A stretch of DNA of 64,000 nucleotides. Source: Butyrivibrio sp. VCB2006 (GTDB lineage: Bacteria > Bacillota > Clostridia > Lachnospirales > Lachnospiraceae). The number at the start of each line of letters is the position of its first letter. The first letter of the stretch is position 1. The stretch spans positions 1 through 64,000 of the forward strand of contig NZ_ATVX01000007.1 in the NCBI RefSeq assembly GCF_000420945.1, written 5' to 3'. A program made the translations under genes and the position numbers. The notes beneath the pieces are model-generated. The model saw only the letters and a list, made by a program, of their open reading frames with translations. It was not told where the DNA came from and ran no database searches. Positions 45,531 to 54,583 of the stretch are shown one piece after another.

Positions 45531-46745
45531 TCAGATTTTTTTCTCAGCTTCGAGACTTGCGCGGAGCTCTCCACTGTTGTAACGTTCGATAATGCTGTTG
45601 ATACGCTCAACAGGATTAAGAAGATCGCTGATAGAAGCGTCGTGGTTAAGAGTATCGATAAGGTAAGCAATGTACTTACTCATATCGCAGCTGATGTACC
45701 ACTCACGGGATAACAGCTCAGGTGTCTGATAAACAAGGTTCGTTGTAAGAACTCTGTCGATGATACCGTTCTTGTAAGCTTCATCAAACTCTTCAAGTCC
45801 GCTTGTGAAAAGACCGAAGGTTGAGAATGCATAGATTCTTGCAGCCTTACGCTCCTTAAGAGCCTTGGCAACATCAAGAAGAGATTCTCCTGATGAGATC
45901 ATATCATCAACGATAATAACTGACTTGCCCTCAACACTTGTTCCAAGGAACTCGTGAGAAACGATAGGGTTACGTCCGTCAACAACTGTTGTATAGTCAC
46001 GTCTCTTGTAGAACATACCTACATCGAGACCAAGTACGCTGGCAAGATAGATAGCGCGGCCCATTCCGCCTTCGTCAGGGGAGATAACCATCATGTGATC
46101 TGAATCGATCTGAAGATCCCATACATTGCGAAGAAGGGCTTTAATAAACTGATATGTAGTGCGGACTGTTTCAAATCCGTTAAGAGGAATAGCATTCTGA
46201 ACTCGTGGATCGTGAGCGTCGAAAGTAATGATATTATCAACACCCATGTTAACCAGCTCCTGAAGAGCAATAGCACAGTCAAGAGATTCTCTGGAGCTTC
46301 TCTTGTGCTGTCTAGACTCATAGAGGAAAGGCATGATAACTGTGATTCGTCTTGCCTTACCACCAACAGCAGCGATTATTCTTTTGAGATCCTGGTAATG
46401 ATCATCAGGAGACATGTGATTCTCCTGACCAAAAAGAGAATAGGTCTGTGAATAGTTACAAACATCAACAAGAAGATAGAGGTCATCTCCACGTACGGAA
46501 GTTCTGATAACACCCTTAGCTTCACCGGTTCCGAATCTTGGAACCTCAGCATCCAAAATGTATGATGGACGCTCATAGCCTGTAAATGCAAGGCTTCCTT
46601 TGTGCTCGTTCTCCCTCTCAGCTCTCCATTTTACGAGATAGTAATCAACCTTCTCGGCAAGAGGCTTAACACCCTTAAGTGGTATGATTCCAAGGGAACC
46701 AACCGGGATAGTCTCCAGATTACGTTTCTCTTCTCTCTTTGGCAT
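45531..46745 (-). CDS. prs: Ribose-phosphate pyrophosphokinase (long, divergent form)
   Basis: 404 residues, against about 315 for the usual enzyme. The first ~80 residues form an extra N-terminal part. The core keeps the PRPP-binding loop VIIVDDMISSGESLLD near 270 and the flexible region RPVSRESR-like YESRQHKRSSRESL near 140. The usual ADLHAxQIQ block is replaced by FDAHDPRVQNAIPL. It makes PRPP from ribose 5-phosphate and ATP, feeding Upp and nucleotide synthesis. Its ATG overlaps the dnaC stop by one base (TAATG), so it is coupled to the replication genes. Confidence 0.88.
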   Translation of the reverse strand: MPKREEKRNLETIPVGSLGIIPLKGVKPLAEKVDYYLVKWRAERENEHKGSLAFTGYERPSYILDAEVPRFGTGEAKGVIRTSVRGDDLYLLVDVCNYSQTYSLFGQENHMSPDDHYQDLKRIIAAVGGKARRITVIMPFLYESRQHKRSSRESLDCAIALQELVNMGVDNIITFDAHDPRVQNAIPLNGFETVRTTYQFIKALLRNVWDLQIDSDHMMVISPDEGGMGRAIYLASVLGLDVGMFYKRRDYTTVVDGRNPIVSHEFLGTSVEGKSVIIVDDMISSGESLLDVAKALKERKAARIYAFSTFGLFTSGLEEFDEAYKNGIIDRVLTTNLVYQTPELLSREWYISCDMSKYIAYLIDTLNHDASISDLLNPVERINSIIERYNSGELRASLEAEKKI

Positions 46746-47728
46746 TACTGCAAATCCTCGCTTTCTTTTTTTGCAATTTTCTTTAATTTACGAATATCCT
46801 GACCGGATAACTTGAATAATTTGTAATTGCTGATAATTCTGGATGAAATACGGTCAGAGTAAATAGCCTGTAAGTCTTCAAGAGAAAGGTTTGTGGTTAT
46901 GATGGTTGATTTCTTCCTCAGATCTCTCTCGTTGAGAAGAGAAAACAACTCAGATAACACAAAACTAGTAGGTCGTTCCGTGCCAAGGTCATCGATCAGC
47001 AGAAGTTCGCAGTTGTAAAGATCTTCATAAATATCATGAAGCTCCTGCTTGGCCTTGTAGTCGAAGGCATATTCACCGAGCATGGTAAACAGCCCCAGGG
47101 AACTGAAATATATGACTGAATGCCCTTTCTTAAGCAGTTCGTTGGCAACACAAATTGATAGGAACGTTTTGCCAGTACCAACTGTACCATAAATAAATAA
47201 ATTTTGGTAGTCAGAGTCGAAATTCTTAACAAAATCTTCACTGTTGCGAACAGCACCCTGGAATCTCTTAAGATCTTCGCCCTGATAGTACTTTTCGGAA
47301 AGAAGCCTGAAATTAGCGGTTTTAGTTAATGCTTTAAGATTGGATTTATCATAGAGAGCTTCAATAATTTTTTGTTTGAAGCAGTGACATTTTTCATTGC
47401 CTATATAGCCGGTGTCTTTACAATCCTGGCAAGTATAGCCCATATCAAGATAATCGGAAGAAAACCCAGCCTCTGTTAAAAGAGTGAGTTTCTGTTTGGA
47501 GAGTTCTGCGATTTCGTTCCTGAGAGCTGATCTGTCCAGACGCTCGCCGGAGAGAAGTCTTTTACCGAAATTAACACTGGTGGTGGCTATGGCGTCTTCA
47601 AGATCCTTGTAGCCCGGAACGTTATCATATACATAGCGCTGCCTGTCCTCAAGCTCCTGCCTGTGGAGAGAGCGCCTTTCTTCGTATTCATGCATTATTG
47701 CGTCGTATTGAGCGTTTGTTAATGCCAT
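46745..47728 (-). CDS. dnaC: DnaC/DnaI-type helicase loader ATPase
   Basis: 327 residues. An N-terminal region with a four-Cys cluster (CQDCKDTGYIGNEKCHC near 113-130), then an AAA+ module with Walker A GTVGTGKT near 184, Walker B LLLIDDLG near 243 and sensor IITTNLS. The N-terminal zinc region binds the helicase. With DnaD it loads DnaB (22017) at origins and stalled forks. It follows dnaD after a 122-base gap containing a large hairpin. Confidence 0.9.
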   Translation of the reverse strand: MALTNAQYDAIMHEYEERRSLHRQELEDRQRYVYDNVPGYKDLEDAIATTSVNFGKRLLSGERLDRSALRNEIAELSKQKLTLLTEAGFSSDYLDMGYTCQDCKDTGYIGNEKCHCFKQKIIEALYDKSNLKALTKTANFRLLSEKYYQGEDLKRFQGAVRNSEDFVKNFDSDYQNLFIYGTVGTGKTFLSICVANELLKKGHSVIYFSSLGLFTMLGEYAFDYKAKQELHDIYEDLYNCELLLIDDLGTERPTSFVLSELFSLLNERDLRKKSTIITTNLSLEDLQAIYSDRISSRIISNYKLFKLSGQDIRKLKKIAKKESEDLQ

Positions 47729-47787
47729 GATGTTATAAACTCCTTCGCAAGTTTTTCCTGCTTTTTAATTCAGAAATGCATACATAT

Positions 47788-47844
47788 AGCCCTGTACGTG
47801 TTCTGGGGAAGGAATAAACCGCCGCCAGCACAAAGTACAGGGCT
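47788..47844 (-). other. Long hairpin between dnaD and dnaC
   Basis: AGCCCTGTAC (47788-47797) pairs perfectly with GTACAGGGCT (47835-47844). Inside it, GTGCTGG pairs with CCAGAACAC on the minus strand, giving about 17 pairs in all. No T-run follows, so it is not a typical terminator. It may be an RNA processing or regulatory element that sets dnaC against dnaD expression. Confidence 0.55.
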
Positions 47845-47850
47845 GCTATA

Positions 47851-48960
47851 TCAGTTGTCCAGAAGCTTTGACTCAAGCTCAGCAAAATTATATGTATTCT
47901 GCTGGAACTGGTTAAAGCGGTTCTGGGAACCGTTAGGACGAATATATGATTCGTCTAAGCGGGCTTTAACATCGATGGATGAAACGGAAGCCTTAGCCTT
48001 CTTTTTACGAAGGTCAGCGGTATGCGCGTCGTCTAACCTGGCAATATCCTCCCTTGTTGACACCTTACTTTTATGCCAGGAACGAAGAATGCTGTCGCAA
48101 TACTTAAGGCGATTCTTCTGCGTAGCCATGACAGTACGTTCGCAGGCTTCCATAATGATATCCATCGAAAACTCTAGCTCCCCACGCCACGAACTGATAA
48201 CGGACCCCTCCGTTATAGTTGGTGCATTTTCCATACCCAGGGCCTTCATTACTGAAATAATGTCCCCATCGTGCTTGTAGCTTTCCGCGCGAGCCTGTCT
48301 TGGCGTTTTGATACCTTCCTGATTCCAGCTAATGGCAACCTTTTCCATGTATCTGAAATCAGATTTATGATTATCGACGCAGTACTGCATCAGATAGTCC
48401 AAAAGTTCATCACTAAACTTAAGTTCATCATGTATATAGTAAATAGTAGACATCTCTGAAGGATTAAGCGGTCTGCCATAGTACTGCTCAGCAACATACA
48501 TGATTCCGCTTCCGGAATTCTCCTTGAAATTGCGTAGCTGTGCTGCAGTGTAGTGTGGCTTCTCATGAACCGCTTCGGAAATATCGCTAACCTGAGCCTT
48601 CTGTACAGGAGGAAGGGCATGAATAACACTGTCTTCCTTTCTGCGGCCAAAGCTCTTGTGCGCTACGATCTCTTCCATATGAATACTGGTAAGGTTCTGA
48701 TCTGCATCATAAACAAGACTGATGAGACCCTTTTTCTCCCAGTACTTGAGAGCACGTATAACGTCTTTCTCAGTGTGGTTGAATTTATCAGCAAGGTCTG
48801 GGACACTTGTTGGTAAATTCGATGCCATCATACGCAGTAAAAATAAGTATACTTTGAGCTGCGCATCGTTTGCATCCTGCATGTATTCGTCAATGAAAAT
48901 ATTGGAAACATTGGTAGAATCCTCCCCCATACTATGACTAATAGTTACTTTCCCCATCAT
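47851..48960 (-). CDS. dnaD: DnaD-family primosome protein (DnaB/DnaD domain)
   Basis: 369 residues. An N-terminal winged-helix domain (about 30-120, YLFLLRMMASNLPTSVPDL) is followed by the DnaD-domain helices (about 165-235, YYGRPLNPSEMSTIYYIHDEL and SWNQEGIKTPRQA). A second DnaD-like stretch lies near 240-310. It remodels DNA and recruits the helicase loader at origins. The start is ATG ATG with AGAGGTGATC upstream. It is first in the operon, and a DnaA-box cluster lies upstream. Confidence 0.85.
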   Translation of the reverse strand: MMGKVTISHSMGEDSTNVSNIFIDEYMQDANDAQLKVYLFLLRMMASNLPTSVPDLADKFNHTEKDVIRALKYWEKKGLISLVYDADQNLTSIHMEEIVAHKSFGRRKEDSVIHALPPVQKAQVSDISEAVHEKPHYTAAQLRNFKENSGSGIMYVAEQYYGRPLNPSEMSTIYYIHDELKFSDELLDYLMQYCVDNHKSDFRYMEKVAISWNQEGIKTPRQARAESYKHDGDIISVMKALGMENAPTITEGSVISSWRGELEFSMDIIMEACERTVMATQKNRLKYCDSILRSWHKSKVSTREDIARLDDAHTADLRKKKAKASVSSIDVKARLDESYIRPNGSQNRFNQFQQNTYNFAELESKLLDN

Positions 48961-49070
48961 TATATCTGATCACCTCTTTGTTGAATTAGGTGTTCTGAGG
49001 TCATATTACAGTCTGATCCGACGCCAGACGTAAACAAGCTTTTTCACCTGCACTCCCTTGAACAATTGAA

Positions 49071-49079
49071 ATTATAGCA
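49071..49079 (-). promoter_or_regulatory. Extended -10 promoter of the dnaD-dnaC-prs operon
   Basis: On the minus strand TGCTATAAT (TGN plus a perfect TATAAT), about 110 bases before dnaD. The -35 position is weak (TATCAT). Confidence 0.55.
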
Positions 49080-49146
49080 TGACAAATTTTTAAATGATAT
49101 TGGAAAAAGTGACGAAGAAATACAGTGTCCATGCGGAGTTTCCCTT

Positions 49147-49318
49147 TGTGGACTGTTTTGTGGACAATGTGGATAACGTGGATTATTTATTGGGGGATTA
49201 ATGCAAAACAGCCTAATCATCTATCCTTACATCCTAAAAAAGGAAGTGGAAAATGATAGGCTGTTATCCACCGAAATCGTTTAATATTTTGACCTATCCA
49301 AAGTGGAAATGTGGATAA
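49147..49318. promoter_or_regulatory. Cluster of DnaA boxes upstream of the primosome operon
   Basis: Perfect boxes TGTGGATAA (complement TTATCCACA) at 49168-49176 and 49310-49318. Near-perfect boxes: TGTGGACAA at 49159, CGTGGATTA at 49177 and TTATCCACC at 49264, the last in the opposite orientation; a weaker TGTGGACTG at 49147. The boxes at 49159, 49168 and 49177 are contiguous 9-mers in one orientation. Between them AACAGCCT...AGGCTGTT (49207-49265) is a long inverted repeat. The interval 48961-49321 holds no gene. Confidence 0.7.
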
Positions 49319-49321
49319 GTA

Positions 49322-50716
49322 TTACTTACCAAGGAGTTCGTCCCCTATTTTCACGACATCACCGGCTCCCATGGTTATCAACAAATCTCCTTTAGTGCAA
49401 TTTTGCAAAAGAAATTTTTCTATTTCACTAAAGTTTTCAATTGTTGGAAAATAATTACACTCGTGACCAAGTCCCACGATTTTATCGCGAAGAGTTCTGG
49501 AACTGATTCCCAGATTATCTTTTTCTCTGGCAGCGTAAATATCCGCAAGCACAACGTGATCTGCTAATGAGAGAGCCTCTGCAAACTCATTTAAAAGAGC
49601 TTTGGTTCTGGTGTAAGTGTGTGGCTGGAATACACACCAGATCTTATTGTGAGGATAGTTCTGGGCTGCTGTAAGAGTAGCCTTTATCTCTGTTGGGTGA
49701 TGAGCGTAGTCGTCAATGATTGTTACGCCGCCAATCTCACCCTTGTGCTCGAAACGTCTGCTGGTTCCGCCAAAAAGTGAAAGAGCGGAGATCATGTGCT
49801 CCTTGGAAATACCAAGAATATTAGCTACTGCTATAGAAGCAAGAGCATTGTAAACATTGTGGATGCCGGGAACAGCAAGGCTGATATCAAGGGTCTCTCC
49901 GCCTGGGAGATGAGCTACAAATGAAGGGTTACCCTGCTCGTTGTAGGTGATATCAGTTGGATAGTAGTCAAAAGAATCCTTGGAGCCGTAGGTTACGATG
50001 CTGCAGCTAAGGCCATCTGTGATCTCTTTTACATTATCTATATCGCCGTTAATTACTAAAGTTCCGTCAGCAGGAAGGAGCTGAGCAAACTTTCTGAATG
50101 AATGTCTGATGTCATCAAGATCCTTGAAGAAATCAAGATGATCTGCATCTATATTGGAAATAACACTTATCTTAGGGAAGAAACTAAGGAAACTGTTGGT
50201 ATACTCACAGGCCTCAGTTACGAAGTACTCTGACTTACCAACTCTGATATTTCCATTAATATCCTTGAAGATTCCACCGATTGAAAGTGTAGGATCCGTG
50301 TCTGCTTCCAAAAGAATCTTGGAGAGCATTGATGTTGTTGTAGTCTTACCGTGAGTTCCGGCAATTGCTACAGGAAGATCGTACTCTTTCATGATCTGTC
50401 CAAGGAGCTCTGCTCTTGTGAGCATTGGAAGGTTAGCTGCCTTGGCCGCTGCAAACTCAGGGTTATCAGGATGAACAGCTGCGGTGTAAACAACAACGTC
50501 GATGTCGCCTGCAGCCTCTATATTCTCGGCCTTCTGTCCGTAGAATATCTTGACGCCTTTTTTCTCTAAAGCTCTTGTTATATCTGATTCCTTATTATCT
50601 GAACCTGAAACCTTGAAGTTTTCTTCTATCAGAATTTGCGCAAGACCACTCATCGAAATTCCGCCAATGCCCATGAAATACACATGAACAGGCTGTTTGA
50701 AATCTATTTGATACAT
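49322..50716 (-). CDS. murC: UDP-N-acetylmuramate--L-alanine ligase
   Basis: 464 residues. The N-terminal Rossmann domain has FMGIGGISMSGLA, the central domain the ATP loop AGTHGKTTTTSM near 110-121 and the conserved YAHHPTE. The C-terminal domain closes the site. It adds L-alanine to UDP-MurNAc, the first peptide step of the wall precursor. ATG 50716 is chosen with GAGGAAT upstream; the in-frame start at 50776 has no such site. Confidence 0.96.
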   Translation of the reverse strand: MYQIDFKQPVHVYFMGIGGISMSGLAQILIEENFKVSGSDNKESDITRALEKKGVKIFYGQKAENIEAAGDIDVVVYTAAVHPDNPEFAAAKAANLPMLTRAELLGQIMKEYDLPVAIAGTHGKTTTTSMLSKILLEADTDPTLSIGGIFKDINGNIRVGKSEYFVTEACEYTNSFLSFFPKISVISNIDADHLDFFKDLDDIRHSFRKFAQLLPADGTLVINGDIDNVKEITDGLSCSIVTYGSKDSFDYYPTDITYNEQGNPSFVAHLPGGETLDISLAVPGIHNVYNALASIAVANILGISKEHMISALSLFGGTSRRFEHKGEIGGVTIIDDYAHHPTEIKATLTAAQNYPHNKIWCVFQPHTYTRTKALLNEFAEALSLADHVVLADIYAAREKDNLGISSRTLRDKIVGLGHECNYFPTIENFSEIEKFLLQNCTKGDLLITMGAGDVVKIGDELLGK

Positions 50717-50766
50717 AAAAATTCCTCGATTCTTACCTATAATTAGTATCTCTTTTAACGGATTAT

Positions 50767-50794
50767 ATTCTAACACTTATAATGACAATGTCAA
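50767..50794 (-). promoter_or_regulatory. Promoter of murC
   Basis: On the minus strand TTGACA, 16-base spacer and TAGAAT, about 50 bases before the start. Confidence 0.55.
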
Positions 50795-50844
50795 AAAACA
50801 AAAAATAAACTAAATATAAATTTAAAAAATCATGAAAATCAGCG

Positions 50845-50873
50845 TCAACATTAGTACTTCTTTATGATATACT
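50845..50873 (+). promoter_or_regulatory. Promoter of glgC-glgD
   Basis: TCAACA, 17-base spacer and TATACT with TGA directly upstream (extended -10), 44 bases before the glgC start. It lies back to back with the murC promoter. Confidence 0.65.
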
Positions 50874-50916
50874 TTTATATAGGGAAAAAAAGCGATTTTT
50901 GCAACGAGGTGGAAAC

Positions 50917-52185
50917 ATGATAAAGAAGGAAATGATCGCAATGCTCTTGGCAGGGGGCCAGGGCAGCAGATTGGGCGTGCTGACAGCCAAGATGGCTAAA
51001 CCGGCAGTGTCCTTTGGGGGAAAATACAGAATAATCGATTTCCCTCTTAGTAACTGTATCAACTCAGGAGTTGACACAGTAGGTGTGCTTACTCAGTATA
51101 GGCCACTTAGACTTAATTCTCACATTGGCATAGGTATTCCGTGGGACCTTGACCGTAACTTCGGTGGTGTAACAGTCTTACCACCCTACGAGAAGAGTTC
51201 CAACAGTGAATGGTATACCGGTACAGCCAATGCTATTTACCAGAACTTAGAATATATGGAGAACTACAATCCTGATTATGTATTGATTCTCTCAGGAGAT
51301 CATATTTATAAGATGGATTATGAGACAATGCTTGATTTCCATAAGTCAAGCGGCGCTGATGCTACTATTGCAGTTATGCCGGTACCTATGGAAGAGGCTA
51401 GCAGATTCGGTATTATGATCACCGATCAGAACAAGCGCATTGTTGATTTCGAAGAGAAGCCTGAGCATCCACGTAGCAATCTTGCTTCAATGGGTATCTA
51501 CATTTTCTCTTGGAAGGCTCTCAAGGAAGCTCTTATCAAGAACAAGGACCAGGCAGGTCTTGACTTTGGTAAGCATATCATTCCTTACTGCAAGGATCAG
51601 GGACAGGCACTTTATGCTTATGAGTTCGATGGATACTGGAAGGATGTAGGAACTCTTACATCATACTGGGAAGCTAACATGGAACTCATTGATATCGTTC
51701 CGGAGTTTAACCTCTATGAGGAGTACTGGAAGATATACACAGCAAGCGATGTTCAGCCGCCTCAGTACCTGGGACCTGAGAGCGCTATTGAACGCAGTAT
51801 TGTAGGTGAGGGTTGTGAAATATACGGTAAAGTTTACAACTCAGTCATCGGACCAGGTGTCAAGATTGGCAAGGATACAGTTATCAGCCACTCAATCATC
51901 ATGAATGAGTCAGAGATTGGCGAGGGCTGTAACATAGAAAAGGGCATTATCGCTGAGAAGGTTAAGATTGGTAACAAAGTTACACTCGGAGCCTTCGAGG
52001 AAAAAGAGAATGAGACCAAGCCCGGAATTTATTGTGAAGGTCTCTGCACTATCGGTGAGAAATCAGTTATTCCTGACAATGTACAGATTGGTAAGAATAC
52101 AATGATTTCCGGAAAAACTACTGAAAAGGATTACCCAGGCGGAATTCTTGAAAGTGGTAGAACATTAGATAAGGCAGGTGATTGA
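50917..52185 (+). CDS. glgC: Glucose-1-phosphate adenylyltransferase, catalytic subunit
   Basis: 422 residues. Nucleotide-binding [30 protein letters not shown], and YRGTA-type [10 protein letters not shown] left-handed beta-helix tail (hexapeptide repeats, about 300-410) completes it. It makes ADP-glucose from glucose 1-phosphate and ATP for glycogen. GAGGTGG precedes ATG 50917. The glgD ATG begins just after its stop codon, so the subunits are made together. Confidence 0.96.
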   Translation: MIKKEMIAMLLAGGQGSRLGVLTAKMAKPAVSFGGKYRIIDFPLSNCINSGVDTVGVLTQYRPLRLNSHIGIGIPWDLDRNFGGVTVLPPYEKSSNSEWYTGTANAIYQNLEYMENYNPDYVLILSGDHIYKMDYETMLDFHKSSGADATIAVMPVPMEEASRFGIMITDQNKRIVDFEEKPEHPRSNLASMGIYIFSWKALKEALIKNKDQAGLDFGKHIIPYCKDQGQALYAYEFDGYWKDVGTLTSYWEANMELIDIVPEFNLYEEYWKIYTASDVQPPQYLGPESAIERSIVGEGCEIYGKVYNSVIGPGVKIGKDTVISHSIIMNESEIGEGCNIEKGIIAEKVKIGNKVTLGAFEEKENETKPGIYCEGLCTIGEKSVIPDNVQIGKNTMISGKTTEKDYPGGILESGRTLDKAGD

Positions 52186-52186
52186 C

Positions 52187-53305
52187 ATGAGGGCGATTGG
52201 CATTATTTTAGCAGGCGGTAGCAGTAGCAGAATGCAGGAGCTCTCCAAGCGTAGAGCGGTATGTGCAATGCCAGTGGCAGGTTTCTACAGGAGTATCGAT
52301 TTTGCTCTTAGTAACATGACCAACTCACACATTCAGACAGTTGCCGTATTTACACAGTATAACGCAGGCAGTCTTAATACTCACCTTAGTTCATCCAAGT
52401 GGTGGGACTTCGGACGTAAGCAGGGCGGCTTGTATGTATTTACACCAGCAGTTAAGGCATCAGGAAACCTCTGGTACAGAGGAACAGCAGATGCCATTGC
52501 ACAGAATCTGGAATTCTTACGTAGTTGTCACGAGCCATACGTAATCATTACTTCCGGTGACTGTGTGTACAAGATGGATTACGCTAAGCTTCTTGAATAC
52601 CACATTCAGAAGCAGTCAGATATCACAGTTGTTTGCAAGGATATGCCTGCAAGCATTGATACAGAGAGATTCGGAACAATCCGCATGAACGAGGAGAGCC
52701 GAATCGAGGAATTCGAAGAGAAGCCTGTTGTATCAAGATCCAACACCATTTCCTGTGGTATCTACGTAATCAGACGTAGACAGCTCATCGAACTTATCGA
52801 AAGAGCTGAGGCAGAGGAGAGATACGATTTCGTTAGAGACATTCTTGTAAGATACAAGGATATGAAACGTATCTACGGATACAAGATCAAGGAGTACTGG
52901 AACAACATCGCATCAGTGGAAGACTATTACAGAACCAACATGGACTTCCTTAAGCCAGAGGTTCGTAACTACTTCTTCCGTGATTATCCGGGAATCTACA
53001 CCAAGGTAGTTGATCTTCCGCCTGCCAAGTACAACGTAGGTGTTAACGTCAAGAACAGTCTTATTTCCAGTGGATGCATCATCAACGGAACCGTAGAGGA
53101 TTCCTTGGTGTTCAAGGGGGCTTTCATAGGAAATAACTGCTATATCAAAAATTCAATAATACTTAATGATGTGTACATCGGGGACAATTCACACATTGAG
53201 AACTGCATTGTTGAGAGCCATGGAACAATTCAGGCAAACTCTTATTATAAAGAGGAAAACGGCATCAAAGTTGTTGTCGAGAACAATGAACGGTATGTAC
53301 TGTAA
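52187..53305 (+). CDS. glgD: GlgD, regulatory paralogue of ADP-glucose pyrophosphorylase
   Basis: 372 residues. Shares the fold of GlgC, but the catalytic N-terminal loop is altered ([23 protein letters not shown] in place of the Gly-Lys-rich [10 protein letters not shown] loop). This is the usual sign of the GlgD subunit, which is weakly active or regulatory and raises GlgC activity. Its hexapeptide tail (about 280-370) is present. ATG 52187 has AGGCAGGTG upstream; the GTG at 52178 would overlap glgC. Confidence 0.93.
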   Translation: MRAIGIILAGGSSSRMQELSKRRAVCAMPVAGFYRSIDFALSNMTNSHIQTVAVFTQYNAGSLNTHLSSSKWWDFGRKQGGLYVFTPAVKASGNLWYRGTADAIAQNLEFLRSCHEPYVIITSGDCVYKMDYAKLLEYHIQKQSDITVVCKDMPASIDTERFGTIRMNEESRIEEFEEKPVVSRSNTISCGIYVIRRRQLIELIERAEAEERYDFVRDILVRYKDMKRIYGYKIKEYWNNIASVEDYYRTNMDFLKPEVRNYFFRDYPGIYTKVVDLPPAKYNVGVNVKNSLISSGCIINGTVEDSLVFKGAFIGNNCYIKNSIILNDVYIGDNSHIENCIVESHGTIQANSYYKEENGIKVVVENNERYVL

Positions 53306-53349
53306 CAGTTGACAGCTTCAGTCTAACTAACCAAGAGGGGGTTATTACA

Positions 53350-53643
53350 ATGAAGATTACAGATGTTAGAGTAAGAAAGGTCACCAAGCAGGGCAAGATG
53401 CGCGCAGTAGTTTCAGTTACATTTGATAATGAATTTGTAGTTCATGACATCAAGGTAATTGAGGGCGAGAGAGGATTATTCATCGCAATGCCCAGCAAGA
53501 AGTCAACCGATGGCGAATACAGAGATATCGCACATCCTATCAATTCCGATATGAGAAAGGTCCTTCAGGACACAATATTGGAAGCTTATGATAAGGCTGC
53601 TGATGAAGTTGTTGCGGAGGGGGATTCCGCACCGATCGAATAA
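53350..53643 (+). CDS. spoVG: Septation/regulatory protein SpoVG
   Basis: 97 residues, typical of Spo[35 protein letters not shown]. The family binds nucleic acids and is found in sporulating and non-sporulating Firmicutes; here the short acidic tail is normal. GAGGGGG precedes the ATG. A 12-bp hairpin follows. Confidence 0.96.
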   Translation: MKITDVRVRKVTKQGKMRAVVSVTFDNEFVVHDIKVIEGERGLFIAMPSKKSTDGEYRDIAHPINSDMRKVLQDTILEAYDKAADEVVAEGDSAPIE

Positions 53644-53670
53644 GCAGAAAAACTTAATAAAATAATTAGT

Positions 53671-53698
53671 AAGGGGGCTTAGATTTCTGAGCTCCCTT
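53671..53698 (+). terminator. Possible terminator or RNA hairpin after spoVG
   Basis: A 12-bp stem (AAGGGGGCTTAG / CTGAGCTCCCTT, two wobble pairs) with a 4-nt loop. No T-run follows, so termination is uncertain. The next 150 bases up to pth hold a second short stem (CGCAG/CTGCG) but no gene. Confidence 0.4.
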
Positions 53699-53908
53699 AT
53701 GTTATTATAGGGATACGCAGGGGCCATAATTTTGGTCGCTGCGCATATATGCATGCCCTTTTGCGGGGCGTCTTTATGGCATATTTAGGGTTTTGCTTGA
53801 ATTGGGATATGGAAAAAGAGCTTTTGAAATTGCGGGGAATGGGGAATGTTTGAATTTTTAAAAAGATTATTTGCAAGCGGAATAAGGAAAGAAGAGGAAA
53901 CAGGTAAG

Positions 53909-54487
53909 ATGTACATTATAGCGGGACTTGGTAACCCGGAAAAGAAATATTTTGGAACAAGACATAACGTGGGCTTTGCAGTTATAGACGCCCTTTCAGA
54001 TAAATATCATATTGAGCTTACTGAGACTAAGTTCAAGGCTGCCTTTGGAAAAGGAAGGATAGGAGCTGACAGAGTTATCCTGGTTAAGCCACTTACCTAT
54101 ATGAATCTTAGCGGCGAAGCCATAAGACCAATTTGCGACTATTTCAAGGTGGATTCCAAGGAAGAACTTATTGTCATATCTGATGATGTGGACCTTGATG
54201 CAGGTTTTATAAGAGTTCGCCCTAAGGGAAGCGCCGGTGGACACAATGGTCTTAAGAGCATTATTGCGCAGCTTGGTCACAGCGAATTTAACAGAGTTCG
54301 AGTGGGTGTTGGCAAAAAGCCCAAGGAATGGGACATGGTTGACTGGGTGCTTGGACACTTTGAAGGTGAGGATGCCGTAGCTATTAAGGAAGGTATCGAA
54401 TCGGCCGTAGGTGCAGTAGAAGAGATCATGGTTGATGGCGTGGATTCAGCTATGAATAAGTTTAATAGTAAGAAGAAGCAAGATTGA
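53909..54487 (+). CDS. pth: Peptidyl-tRNA hydrolase
   Basis: 192 residues from ATG 53909, matching the family length. GLGNPEKKYFGTRHNVGF with the catalytic His near residue 20, TYMNLSGEAI, the DDVDLD motif and GSAGGHNGLKSI. It frees tRNA from stalled peptidyl-tRNA. An in-frame ATG at 53846 would add a 21-residue Phe/Lys-rich part with a GGGGA site; both starts are possible, and family alignment favours 53909. Confidence 0.93.
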   Translation: MYIIAGLGNPEKKYFGTRHNVGFAVIDALSDKYHIELTETKFKAAFGKGRIGADRVILVKPLTYMNLSGEAIRPICDYFKVDSKEELIVISDDVDLDAGFIRVRPKGSAGGHNGLKSIIAQLGHSEFNRVRVGVGKKPKEWDMVDWVLGHFEGEDAVAIKEGIESAVGAVEEIMVDGVDSAMNKFNSKKKQD

Positions 54488-54583
54488 TTATTTATAATGC
54501 ATGAAAATGCCACTTTGAATAGACACGACTAAAGAATGTTGTCGGAGAATATGTAGAATTTGTAGTCTGTTAGAGGATAGTAC

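Noticed and set aside
47798..48280. 160-codon plus-strand frame inside dnaD
   Set aside because: Opposite-strand shadow of a well-supported gene, without a ribosome binding site.
49147..49318. Chromosomal replication origin
   Set aside because: DnaA boxes are present, but no dnaA-dnaN pair or typical AT-rich unwinding region is clear, so it is reported as a DnaA-binding cluster only.
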